The position numbers and the translations under genes were made by a program. The notes beneath the pieces were generated by a model. It did no database searches and was not told where the DNA came from. It saw only the letters and a list, made by a program, of their open reading frames with translations. This document shows, one piece after another, positions 14,954-22,722 of a DNA stretch of 29,216 bases. Origin of the DNA: BPIH01 sp042408535 (GTDB lineage Bacteria; Chloroflexota; Limnocylindria; Limnocylindrales; CSP1-4); the NCBI GenBank assembly GCA_042408535.1, contig JBHORA010000005.1, forward strand, positions 1 through 29,216, written 5' to 3'. Each line of letters opens with the position of its first letter. Positions within the stretch are counted from its first letter, which is position 1.

Positions 14954-17122
14954 GTGGCCATCCTTCCATCCCTCGTCTGGCTCTTCGCCATCGCTCTCTT
15001 CGGGATCGCTCTCCTCGATCGCCTGGCGCCGTACCTCACTCGGGTGGAGCGACTCGCCTACGGGAGCATCCTCGGGATCGTCCTCGGGAGTCTCGTCCTC
15101 GTCCCAACGGCGGTCGTCGTCGGCTTCTCGGCCGAGCTCGTCATCGTCGACGGTCTCGCCGCGGTCGCCGCAGCCGCTCTTTTGGTCCGAGGTCGCGCCG
15201 ATCTCCGCCAGCTCATCGGCGGCCGTCGACCCAGCGTCCGCCAGCGCATCGGCCGCCAGCGCATCGGCCCCGTCGGCATCGAATTCGGGTTAGGGCGGCT
15301 GGTCCAGGATCGCATCGACCGCTGGGCGACGATTGCCGTTGTCCTCATCGGCCTCCGCTTTGTCACCCTCTGGGCGGATGCGCTGACCGTGCGACCGGAC
15401 GGCCTCTGGGCGGGTCACGAGTACATCTGGAGCGACTGGCCCACCCACCTGGGCATCGTCAGCAGCTTCGCCTACGGCGACAACTTCCCGCCCGAGCACA
15501 CCCTCTTCGCTGGCCTCCCCCTCGCCTACCACTACCTCTCCGATCTCACCCCGGCCGCCTTCGTCGTCCTCGGCCTGACGCCGATCGAGGCGCTCCCTCT
15601 CCACAGCTTCATTCTGTCGGTGCTCGTCAGCATCGCCATCTGGGCCTTCGTGCGGCGGCTCTCGGGGCGGAGCTCGGTCGCCACCCTGGGCCTCGTCCTC
15701 TTCCTCTTCGGTGGCAGTCCGGGTTGGCTGGCGACGGCGGCCGAGGTCGTCCGCTCGGGCGATCTCGTCGGGACGCTGGCGAACCAGCCCTGGGACTACG
15801 CGGCCCAGAAGGATCTCCACATCCGCTGGTTCAACCCCTACCTCGCCTTCCTCATGTCACAACGGGCCTACCTCTACGGACTGCCGCTCATGATGCTCGC
15901 CCTCACCCTCATCCTCCTCGGGATCCGGCGCACCCGTGGTCTTCCGGACGAGCCGTCGTCGCTCGGAGCATGGCTCGCGACCTGGCGAACGGCGGTGGGG
16001 AGCGGCCGGTTGGGCCCCCTCCTGCTCGCTGGCGTCGTGGCCGGGCTCCTTCCCCTCTCGCACCTGCCGACCCTCCTGGCGATGGCGATCCTCATGCCGC
16101 CGCTCGCCCTCCTCCTCGTCCCCCGACCGGGCGACCTCCTCGGGCGCGGGGGTGGGAGCGCTGGCGGGCGCGCGGGTGGGCCCGGCAGCGGGCGCGGGGG
16201 TGGGAGCGCTGGCGGGCGTTCTTTGCCCTGGATCGTGCCCTGGATCGGCTGGCTCATCTTCGGGGTCGTCTGGGTCCTCGTCAGCCTTCCCCAGCTGGCG
16301 AGTCAGCTCGGTGAGGGACCGGGCGCTCTGTCCGCCTTCCGCGTCCAGATCGGCTGGGTGGCCAGCGAAGCGCCCTATTTCGACTCCTGGCCCCTCTTCT
16401 GGCTGAAGAACCTCGGGCTCTTTGGGCCGCTCCTCGTCGTCGGCCTAACCTTGCCGCTGCTCGGGATCTGGGTGGTGCCGCCCCGGGCGTACCGTCTCCT
16501 CCTCGCTTTTCAAGCGATCTTCGTGGTCGGGAACCTCTTCGTCTTCCAGCCCTGGGACTGGGACAACCACAAGATCCTGACCGTCTGGTTCTTGTCGGTC
16601 GCGACGGTCGTGGCAGCCGTCCTCGTCTGGGCGTGGCGCCGCTGGCGGGGGGCGATGGCGCGGTTCGGGCTCGGGCTGGTCGTCGCCACGCTCGTCGCCA
16701 GCCCGGTCCTCGAGCACCTCCACATGCTCGAAGGCCACACCCAGTACCGAATGATCTCCACAGAGCAGCTCCAGCTGGCCGAAGCGGTTCGCCGGACGAC
16801 GCCGCCGGGCACGGTCGTCGTGACTGGAATGCAGAGCCACGATCCGGTCATGATGCTCTCGGGGCGGCGGCTCCTCATGGGCTACTGGGGGCAGCTCTGG
16901 GTGAGCGGGATCCCGTACGAAGCCCGGCAGGCGGACGTCGCCACGATCTACGCGGGGGGTCCGGCGGCGGAAGCGCTCATCGAGCGCTACGGTGTCGGTG
17001 CCGTCGTCGTCGGCCCGGACGAGCGAAGCTCCCTTGGGGCGAACGAGGCCTGGTTCGCGTCTCGCTATCCGCTCATCGCCCAGACTGAGAACTGGCGGGT
17101 GTACGGCACGCGTGGCGGGTGA
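14954..17122 (+). CDS. Large polytopic GT-C-like membrane protein
   Basis: A 722-residue protein with many transmembrane helices over residues 1-610 and a soluble C-terminal domain (about 615-722) outside the membrane. A loop near residue 155 has WSDWPTHLG and then NFPPEH and LAYHYLSD. Such acidic and histidine-rich periplasmic loops mark GT-C glycosyltransferases and DUF2298-like proteins using lipid-linked sugars. No donor or acceptor can be named. A Gly/Arg-rich insert (about residues 397-422), encoded by a 48-bp duplication, lies between helices. GTG 14954 is chosen since the first helix starts at once; a TTG at 14921 would add residues overlapping dinB. It belongs to a group of three such membrane proteins here. 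Confidence 0.7.
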   Translation: MAILPSLVWLFAIALFGIALLDRLAPYLTRVERLAYGSILGIVLGSLVLVPTAVVVGFSAELVIVDGLAAVAAAALLVRGRADLRQLIGGRRPSVRQRIGRQRIGPVGIEFGLGRLVQDRIDRWATIAVVLIGLRFVTLWADALTVRPDGLWAGHEYIWSDWPTHLGIVSSFAYGDNFPPEHTLFAGLPLAYHYLSDLTPAAFVVLGLTPIEALPLHSFILSVLVSIAIWAFVRRLSGRSSVATLGLVLFLFGGSPGWLATAAEVVRSGDLVGTLANQPWDYAAQKDLHIRWFNPYLAFLMSQRAYLYGLPLMMLALTLILLGIRRTRGLPDEPSSLGAWLATWRTAVGSGRLGPLLLAGVVAGLLPLSHLPTLLAMAILMPPLALLLVPRPGDLLGRGGGSAGGRAGGPGSGRGGGSAGGRSLPWIVPWIGWLIFGVVWVLVSLPQLASQLGEGPGALSAFRVQIGWVASEAPYFDSWPLFWLKNLGLFGPLLVVGLTLPLLGIWVVPPRAYRLLLAFQAIFVVGNLFVFQPWDWDNHKILTVWFLSVATVVAAVLVWAWRRWRGAMARFGLGLVVATLVASPVLEHLHMLEGHTQYRMISTEQLQLAEAVRRTTPPGTVVVTGMQSHDPVMMLSGRRLLMGYWGQLWVSGIPYEARQADVATIYAGGPAAEALIERYGVGAVVVGPDERSSLGANEAWFASRYPLIAQTENWRVYGTRGG
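16142..16218 (+). repeat. 48-bp in-frame duplication inside the GT-C-like gene
   Basis: A 29-bp block at 16142-16170 recurs exactly at 16190-16218. The offset of 48 bp keeps the frame and codes for GRGGGSAGGR twice, in a cytoplasmic or periplasmic loop of the membrane protein. Confidence 0.75.
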
Positions 17123-17146
17123 CGTCCGACGCCGGCGCGGCAGCCA

Positions 17147-17182
17147 TACCCCTCCACCATGAGTCCGCGCTGGGCATGGGCC
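17147..17182. repeat. REP-like 36-bp repeat, copy 1
   Basis: It begins TACCCCTCCACC and ends TGGGCATGGGCC. It matches copy 2 at 17257-17292 with two base differences. On the minus strand it reads through CCCAGCGCGGACTCATGG. Confidence 0.7.
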
Positions 17183-17245
17183 GAAGCCGGAGGGGCGCGT
17201 TCGTTCGGCGCGGAACCCACGCCCTTGGGGGTGCGGCCCCTTCGG

Positions 17246-17292
17246 CACGGTGGGCGTACCCCTCCACCGTGAGTCCGCGCTGGGCATAGGCC
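17246..17292. repeat. REP-like 36-bp repeat, copy 2, with hairpin
   Basis: The repeat proper is 17257-17292, 110 bp from copy 1. CACGGTGG (17246-17253) pairs with CCACCGTG (17264-17271) around a 10-nt loop, so this copy can form an 8-bp hairpin. It could act as terminator for the gene ending at 17122. Confidence 0.65.
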
Positions 17293-17528
17293 TGTTCGCC
17301 GGCCGGGTGGGGCCCCAATCGAGACCGATCGGGGGTGGGGTCAGTTGCGGGGCGCCCGTCGGCCCGCCGAGCGAACGCTCACCCTTCCCGTCCCCGTGCT
17401 CGCTCAGCCCAGCAGGACGATGCCCAGAGCAGACTCACCACCCACCCCCATCTCCTGCTGCGTGCTCAGCTTCGTTCAGCAGCTGGCCGCCGAGGCGAAT
17501 CTCGCTATCGCTGGACACTCCCACCGCT

Positions 17529-17606
17529 GGGGCACTCGCCGCCGAGGCACTCACCACGGAGGCGGCACTCACCACCGAGGCGGCACTCACCACGGAGGCG
17601 GCACTT
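17529..17606. repeat. 18-bp tandem repeat
   Basis: Three near-perfect units beginning GCACTCACCAC start at 17547, 17565 and 17583, with degenerate partial units on both sides. The unit is a multiple of three but it lies outside any supported gene. Confidence 0.75.
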
Positions 17607-17623
17607 CTACCGTTGCCAGCGGA

Positions 17624-19000
17624 TCAAGCGATGAACTGCCCACGCACGAAGCCGGTCGCCAGAACCGCCAGCAGCACACACGAGCCGATGAGCCAGGCCC
17701 GGTCGAACCACCGCCGGCGGCCGGCGAGGGCCAGGCCAACAAAGACCGGGAAAAGGACGAGCAGGTAGCGCGTCGTCGAGGTCAGCGGCGTCGGCTGGAG
17801 GCGGACTGAGATGAGGAGGAGCTGGCTGGCCGCGAAGATCGTGTAACTCGCCGCTAGTCGACGCACGGCCAGGAGCGTGGCCACGCCGAACCCGACGAGG
17901 GTTGCCGCGTTGAGAACCTGGAGGGGATCGCCCTTGTCGACCGCCCAGCCTAGGGCTGCCTCGACGACCTCCCACGGCGGATGGAACTCCCTCCCGCCCC
18001 ACGCATCCTGGCTCTCGAGCGGCGACAGCCCCGTTGCAGCGGAGGCCCAGAGGACGAACCCGGCGAACGCTGCCACCGGGGCGACCACGGCCAGCCAGGC
18101 CACGACAACCGAGGCCGCGCGGAGCGGATGTGAGGCCTCAGCGATGGGGGCCTCTTTTGCTAGCGCCTCGGCGGAGGCCCCGGCCGTCGAGACCCCGGCC
18201 GTCGAGACGCCGGCCGTCGAGACCCCGGCCGTCGAGATCCCCGCTTCCGCGGTCCCGGCCTCGCCGCCAGAGGGTGCCTCACCTGCTGCCCCGCCACGCT
18301 GCTGCCCCAGCCAGAGAAGCGTCGTCCGGCCTGCCTCCCAGGCGAGCGGCAGAGCGAGGAGGACACCGGGGGTCCGTGCTAGACCAGCGAGCGTGCCGGC
18401 AACCAGGGCGAGTCCCCACCGCCGCGTCCTTGCACCATAGAACGCCGAGGCCGTGGTGGCGAGAAAGAGCGCCTCCGAGAACGGGGCGAACAGGAAGAAG
18501 CCACTCGGAAAGACGAGTAAGTAGAGAATCGTCCGATCAGCCACCGCCCGACCGAGATCGAGGGCCACGAGTCGGTGGACGACAGCCAGGCCAACGATGG
18601 TCGCCGCGAGGCCGATGAGGAGCCCCGCCACCGTAACCGAGCCGATGATGCGACCACCGAGGTTCATGAGAGCCGGCAGGAGCGGAAAGAAGGCGACCGC
18701 GTTCGAACCCGACTCGTAGCCGTAGGTCGCGATCTTCGCGTACCAGCACGCATCCCAGCGCTGCCAAACGCCGGCCAGGACGAAGGCCAGCCCATCAGCC
18801 TCGAGGGGTGGGATCGTCAGCCAGCCGTTCCGGGCAAGCTCGAAGTGGCACGGTCCCGGCACCCCGCCACCGGCGACGACGAACACCGCCAGGACGGCGA
18901 GCGCCACCCGGACGACGATGACAAGCCAGGTCGCCTCGCGGAGCGAGTCGAGCCACCCGAGAGCCTGCCGTCCCGAGACACCTTCGCCTCGCTCGATCAC
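17624..19000 (-). CDS. PIG-V-like mannosyltransferase (GT-C fold)
   Basis: A 458-residue polytopic membrane protein. The loop WQRWDACWYAKIATYGYES followed by AFFPLLPAL matches the PIG-V / GT76 signature, with the Asp of WD as likely catalytic residue. In eukaryotes the family adds mannose from dolichol phosphate to GPI anchors; bacterial members probably decorate cell-envelope glycans or lipids from a polyprenyl-phosphate sugar. A Ser/Thr/Ala/Gly repeat (TAGVS, about residues 250-275) lies in a loop and is encoded by a 15-bp DNA repeat. GTG 19000 is chosen because GGGAGG stands 4 nt upstream. It diverges from the 481-aa membrane protein over 89 bp. Confidence 0.8.
   Translation of the reverse strand: MIERGEGVSGRQALGWLDSLREATWLVIVVRVALAVLAVFVVAGGGVPGPCHFELARNGWLTIPPLEADGLAFVLAGVWQRWDACWYAKIATYGYESGSNAVAFFPLLPALMNLGGRIIGSVTVAGLLIGLAATIVGLAVVHRLVALDLGRAVADRTILYLLVFPSGFFLFAPFSEALFLATTASAFYGARTRRWGLALVAGTLAGLARTPGVLLALPLAWEAGRTTLLWLGQQRGGAAGEAPSGGEAGTAEAGISTAGVSTAGVSTAGVSTAGASAEALAKEAPIAEASHPLRAASVVVAWLAVVAPVAAFAGFVLWASAATGLSPLESQDAWGGREFHPPWEVVEAALGWAVDKGDPLQVLNAATLVGFGVATLLAVRRLAASYTIFAASQLLLISVRLQPTPLTSTTRYLLVLFPVFVGLALAGRRRWFDRAWLIGSCVLLAVLATGFVRGQFIA
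18183..18242 (-). repeat. 15-bp in-frame tandem repeat in the PIG-V-like gene
   Basis: Four units close to GCCGTCGAGACCCCG on the plus strand encode the TAGVS repeats of the mannosyltransferase loop. Units two and four differ at one or two positions. Confidence 0.8.
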
Positions 19001-19089
19001 GCCACCTCCCGATCGAGTCCCAGTCGCCTGGGCCGCTGCCGTCCGACCTCGCCGCGCACTCCGACGACCGCTAGTCTAAGGCGCGCGCC

Positions 19090-20535
19090 ATGCCTGACCA
19101 TGCAGACCCCACCACCGCCGCGACCCCCGGGGGCGACGCCAGCCCGCCCAGCGCCGCCACGAGCCCGCCCAGCGCCGCCACGAGCTCGCCGAGCGGGGCC
19201 ACGAGCTCGCCGAGCGGGGCCACGAGCTCGCCGAGCGGGACCACGAGCCCACCCAGCGCCGTCACTCCCCCGACGTCTGCGATCAGCGAGCGGACCGCCG
19301 CCGTCGCGATTGCGACCGTCCCGACCGCGACCGTCCCCACCGCCGCACGCCGAGCCGACCTCCTCGCCGCCGGGGCATGGGCGATCGCGGCCGCCGCCGT
19401 CTACGTCTACACGACGGACCCCGAACGCCAGGTCTTCGACTACTTCGTCCGCCTCGCCGACGCCTTCCTCCACGGCCGCCTCGGCCTGACCGAGGCACCG
19501 TCCTGGCTGAACGAGCTCATCCCAGCCGGCGACGCCCTCTGGTACGTGCCCTACCCTCCGATGCCGGCTGTCGTGCTCCTCCCGATCGTTGCCCTCTTCG
19601 GGACCGAGATCCACCAGCAGCTCGTGAGCGCCATCCTCGGCGGACTCTCCGTCGGCCTCGCCTGGCTCGTCCTCGGTCGGCTCGGCCTGAGCGGCCGGGC
19701 CCGCCTCCTGCTGACGGCGACCTTCGGCTTCGGCACGGTCCTCTGGTACGTCGCCAAAGTCGGCTCCGCGTGGTACTTCGCCCACGTCGTCGCCGTTCTC
19801 TTCAGCCTCGCCGCCCTCCTCCTCGTCCTCGATCGCCGCGCACCCCTCCTCGCCGGTGTCCTCCTCGGGTGCGGAACGCTCGCCCGCCTCCCCGTCGGCC
19901 TGAGCGCCCCCTTCTTCCTCGCCGCCTCGATCGGGCTCGGCTGGCCACCCCGCCGGCCGACCGAACCCGGCGCCGCGCTTCGAACCGGCGTCGCCTTCGT
20001 CGTCGGCCTCGCCGTGCCCCTTGGCGCCTACGCTCTCTACAACCTCGCCCGCTGGGGAACCCCGATCGACGAAGGCTACGTCCGCATCCCCGGAATCCTC
20101 GAGGATCCCATCTACGCCGAGCATGGGATCCTCTCGATCGACTACATCCCCCGCAACCTCTACGCCATCTTCTTCCGAAGCTGGAACTACGTCGACAACC
20201 CGCCGTACCTCCAGCCCTCGTGGTGGGGCCTCTCGATCTTCCTCACGACACCCGTCTACCTCTGGCTGGCGAAGGCGCGCCTCGACGATCCTCGGGTGGT
20301 CTGGGCGGCGATCGGTACGGGCCTCGCCCTCATCCCGATCATCACCCACGGCAACGTCGGGATCACCCAGTTCGGCTACCGGTTCAGCCTCGACGTCCAG
20401 CCGCTCCTCTTCGTCATCCTCGCCAGCGCCTTCCGGGACGGCATGTCGAAGCTCGCCCAGTTCGCCTGCCTGGCCGCCATCGCCACCTGCGCGTACGCGA
20501 TCTGGGCGATCGGCATCGGCTTTGTCGCCTTCTAG
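19090..20535 (+). CDS. Polytopic membrane protein with Ser/Pro-rich heptad-repeat N terminus
   Basis: A 481-residue protein. Residues 1-60 are a low-complexity tail with six seven-residue units of the type SPPSAAT/SSPSGAT; the remainder is a bundle of transmembrane helices typical of GT-C-like or DUF2029-like envelope glycosyltransferases. An acidic loop (FDYFVRLADAFLHGRL, then WYVPYPPMPAVVLLP) after the first helix is the likely active-site loop, with Asp as candidate. The loop Y-I-P-R-N-L-Y-A-I-F near residue 355 recurs in this type of protein. ATG 19090 lacks a Shine-Dalgarno sequence; TAGTCT lies 12 nt upstream. It may act with the other two membrane proteins on one surface polymer, but that is inference. 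Confidence 0.72.
   Translation: MPDHADPTTAATPGGDASPPSAATSPPSAATSSPSGATSSPSGATSSPSGTTSPPSAVTPPTSAISERTAAVAIATVPTATVPTAARRADLLAAGAWAIAAAAVYVYTTDPERQVFDYFVRLADAFLHGRLGLTEAPSWLNELIPAGDALWYVPYPPMPAVVLLPIVALFGTEIHQQLVSAILGGLSVGLAWLVLGRLGLSGRARLLLTATFGFGTVLWYVAKVGSAWYFAHVVAVLFSLAALLLVLDRRAPLLAGVLLGCGTLARLPVGLSAPFFLAASIGLGWPPRRPTEPGAALRTGVAFVVGLAVPLGAYALYNLARWGTPIDEGYVRIPGILEDPIYAEHGILSIDYIPRNLYAIFFRSWNYVDNPPYLQPSWWGLSIFLTTPVYLWLAKARLDDPRVVWAAIGTGLALIPIITHGNVGITQFGYRFSLDVQPLLFVILASAFRDGMSKLAQFACLAAIATCAYAIWAIGIGFVAF
19141..19260 (+). repeat. 21-bp in-frame tandem repeat
   Basis: Six units of 21 bp encode the heptads SPPSAAT (twice), SSPSGAT (twice), SSPSGTT and a last SPPSA. Two subtypes are each duplicated, which points to recent stepwise expansion. 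Confidence 0.85.
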
Positions 20536-20556
20536 GGCGGAAGTCGTCGGGCGAGG

Positions 20557-21003
20557 CTACCCCTTCGGCTCGACGACGACCGTCACCTCCGGCGTCAGGC
20601 CCGGATAGACCTTGATCGCCACCTTGTAGGTGCCGAGGGCGCGGAGCGGCTCCTCGAGCTCGATCTTGTGGCGGTCGACGACGATCCCCCGCCGACCGAG
20701 GGCGTCGGCGATGTCCTTGGCCGTGATGGAGCCGTAGAGCTTGCCAGCCTCGCCGACCTTCACCCCCATCGTAAGGGTCGTGCTCTCGATCCGCCGGGCC
20801 GTGATCTCGGCCTCCTCGCGCTCGCGGCGCCGCTTCTCCTCGCGGGCGGCGATGTCGTGGAGCCACTGGCGGTAGGCGCCGCCGGCGGCCGGCACGGCGA
20901 GCTTCTTCGGGATGAGAAAGTTCGTCGCGTACCCGTCAGCGACAACCTTCATCTCCCCCATCTTGCCGAGCTTCGGAACGTCCTGGGTCAGGATGACCTT
21001 CAC
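20557..21003 (-). CDS. rplI: Ribosomal protein bL9
   Basis: A 148-residue large-subunit ribosomal protein that binds 23S rRNA near the L1 stalk base. The N-terminal domain reads VKVILTQDVPKLGKMGEMKVVADGYATN with the conserved FLIPKKLA; the long charged connecting helix and the C-terminal domain (LYGSITAKDIADAL) follow. GTG 21003 is fixed by homology and by GGAGGG 9 nt upstream. In many bacteria rplI is in an rpsF-ssb-rpsR-rplI operon next to dnaB; here none of the three partners is beside it, and dnaB is 1.7 kb away on the other strand. It converges with the membrane protein gene, 21 bp apart. Confidence 0.97.
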   Translation of the reverse strand: MKVILTQDVPKLGKMGEMKVVADGYATNFLIPKKLAVPAAGGAYRQWLHDIAAREEKRRREREEAEITARRIESTTLTMGVKVGEAGKLYGSITAKDIADALGRRGIVVDRHKIELEEPLRALGTYKVAIKVYPGLTPEVTVVVEPKG

Positions 21004-21153
21004 GCGCTGCAACCCTCCGTCACGGCCGCCGGATCGACCCGGTCGGCCAAGTCTGTCATGGAACCCCTCGATGGCGCGGCCAGCCCGCCGGCCGACCAGC
21101 GGCATTCGCCCGCACCCGAGCGGCGCCCGCCACCTGAGCCGTGCCAGCAGCCG

Positions 21154-21669
21154 TCACGCCGCCGGCCATCCCGCCCGACGCCCCCCGTCGAGCCTGTCAC
21201 CGGCCAGCATGGCCATCGTCCGCAACGTCGGGGCGACGCCACCGAGGGCGCGCGGCACGAGCCGGGCCAGCCGCCGGATGGGGCCCGGAAGGAGCCGGCG
21301 GATCTGGGCGACATCAGCCTCGAAGGTCCGACGGTCGAGGCCAACGGCCGCCAGGTGCTCGTCGAGAACCGGGCCCGGGACGCCGTCGAGGAAGAGATCG
21401 AGGGCGAGGAGGACGGCGACGACGTCGTCGATCGCTCCGACGACGGGGATCTCGTCGGCGACGAGGTCCCGACCGAGGATGACGTAGCCGAGCGCCGCCG
21501 CCAGGACGCCCTTCCGGGCCAGCGGAACCCGCCCATCCCGGACGAGGGCCCAGAGGAGCCGCCCATACAGTTGCCCGCGGGTCGCGATCGGCAGGAGGGC
21601 GACCGCAGCCAGGAGCCGGGCGACAACGCTCCGGCCCCGAGGCCGAGGGGACGGTGGTCGAACTCGCAT
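21154..21669 (-). CDS. DUF1232 (YkvA-like) membrane protein
   Basis: A 171-residue protein with the DUF1232 core GYVILGRDLVADEIPVVGAIDDVVAVLLALDLFL (written here in its two halves GYVILGRDLVADE and IPVVGAIDDVV), a short helical membrane-associated domain of unknown function. The usual P-x-D-x-I-P core is altered, but the DD pair is kept. An Arg/Pro-rich N terminus precedes it. ATG 21669 lacks a Shine-Dalgarno sequence; a GTG at 21786 in the same frame is possible but begins directly at a TAGACT box. It diverges from lexA, sharing a 205-bp region, so LexA binding could in principle affect it. Confidence 0.75.
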   Translation of the reverse strand: MRVRPPSPRPRGRSVVARLLAAVALLPIATRGQLYGRLLWALVRDGRVPLARKGVLAAALGYVILGRDLVADEIPVVGAIDDVVAVLLALDLFLDGVPGPVLDEHLAAVGLDRRTFEADVAQIRRLLPGPIRRLARLVPRALGGVAPTLRTMAMLAGDRLDGGRRAGWPAA

Positions 21670-21825
21670 TCTGGGTCTGGGGAGGTGGCGCTCGTGACTC
21701 GTTACGGGTCGTTTCGTCGGCGGGAGCCGCTGGCGGACCGGAGGAGCGGCTCGAACGAACCGCCTTCCGCCCTCGACGGTCCGCACAGTCTAGCAGGCCA
21801 GACGATGGCAACGACAAGGCGGGGC

Positions 21826-21853
21826 TTGACATCGAACGTCTGTTCTGTATGAT
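21826..21853 (+). promoter_or_regulatory. lexA promoter
   Basis: TTGACA (21826-21831), 16-bp spacer, TATGAT (21848-21853). Both boxes are near consensus. The start is near 21860, with the Shine-Dalgarno GGAGG at 21865-21869 and GTG at 21875. Confidence 0.85.
21833..21846. promoter_or_regulatory. LexA operator in the lexA promoter
   Basis: CGAACGTCTGTTCT fits GAAC-N4-GTTC and lies between the -35 and -10 boxes. LexA bound here would block RNA polymerase, giving the usual autoregulation. Confidence 0.85.
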
Positions 21854-21874
21854 AGCGACCGAAAGGAGGCGCCG

Positions 21875-22528
21875 GTGACCAGGCACGACGCCGAACGGAA
21901 GCGCAAGATCATCGACTACATCGCGGCCACCATCAGGGCCCGTGGCTACCCGCCCTCGGTCCGCGAGATCGCCCGGGCGGTCGGCCTTGCCTCGACGTCG
22001 GCCGTCCATCATCACCTCCTCGTTCTCGAACGAGAGGGCTACCTGGAGCGGGGCGCCGCTCAGTCGCGGGCAATCCGGCTGACGCCGACGGCCGCCCTCC
22101 GCCTCGGGCTGGCCTCGGAACTCGTTCCGCAATCGGTGGGCACCGAACCGGCCCACGCCCTGCCGATCATCGGCGAGATCGCGGCCGGCGGCCCGATCGA
22201 GGCCTACCAGGACGCCTCCGAGACCCTCGCCGTCCCCGATGTCATCGCCCCGTCCGGCGATGCCTACGTCCTCCGGGTCCGGGGCGACTCGATGATCGAT
22301 GCCGCCATCATGGACGGCGACTACGTCGTCATTCGGCCGCAGTCGACGGCCCGGGACGGCGACATCGTCGTGGCCCAGGTCGAAGAGAACGCGGTCACCC
22401 TGAAGCGGTTCTACCGGGAGAAGAACCGGGTCCGCCTCCAGCCCGCCAATCCGAACTATCCACCCCAGTACTACGACGACGTTCGAATCCAGGGCAAGCT
22501 CATCGGGGTGATTCGCCGCCTCGACTGA
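21875..22528 (+). CDS. lexA: LexA repressor
   Basis: SOS master repressor of 217 residues. Residues 1-70 are a winged helix-turn-helix (PPSVREIARAVGLASTSAVHHHL). The Ala-Gly bond cut during RecA-stimulated self-cleavage is at 104-105 in EIAAGGPIEA. The serine-lysine dyad is Ser139 in RGDSMID and Lys177 in TLKRFYRE. GTG 21875 has GGAGG 5 nt upstream. Its promoter has a GAAC-N4-GTTC operator, so it should repress itself; two further operators of the same type lie before the 89-aa gene near dinB. dnaB follows 194 bp downstream on the same strand. Confidence 0.97.
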   Translation: MTRHDAERKRKIIDYIAATIRARGYPPSVREIARAVGLASTSAVHHHLLVLEREGYLERGAAQSRAIRLTPTAALRLGLASELVPQSVGTEPAHALPIIGEIAAGGPIEAYQDASETLAVPDVIAPSGDAYVLRVRGDSMIDAAIMDGDYVVIRPQSTARDGDIVVAQVEENAVTLKRFYREKNRVRLQPANPNYPPQYYDDVRIQGKLIGVIRRLD

Positions 22529-22722
22529 ACCGCCTCCAGCGCGAGGCTATCAACACGATCCACAGGCGCCCGTCGAAGTGGTGGATCGAATTCGTCGATA
22601 ACCCCCTCCCGCCGAAGCCGACGCCGGGCAACAGTAGAGGCCGCTCGGACCGCGAAGGAGTGGCGGTCCGCAGTGGCCGACGCGTCACCGAAGCTGTCAC
22701 CTCCGAACGGGATCGTGGAGCC

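Larger units (their letters stand above)
17123..17623. other. 500-bp intergenic region with two repeat systems, no gene seen
   Basis: This gap lies between convergent ends of two membrane protein genes. It holds a REP-like 36-bp repeat pair and an 18-bp tandem array. Open frames across it are low-complexity and I see no Shine-Dalgarno-led gene. Confidence 0.6.

Noticed and set aside
17147..17292. Possible minimal CRISPR array
   Set aside because: Only two copies with base differences, a 74-bp gap rather than a 30-40 bp spacer, and no cas genes.
22118..22127. Extra LexA site GAACTCGTTC inside lexA
   Set aside because: The half sites are only 2 bp apart instead of 4, and it lies inside the coding sequence.
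22529..22722. DnaA box or replication origin before dnaB
   Set aside because: CGATCCACA near 22556 matches TTATCCACA at seven of nine positions, but it is a single weak site without an AT-rich region or dnaA/dnaN nearby.
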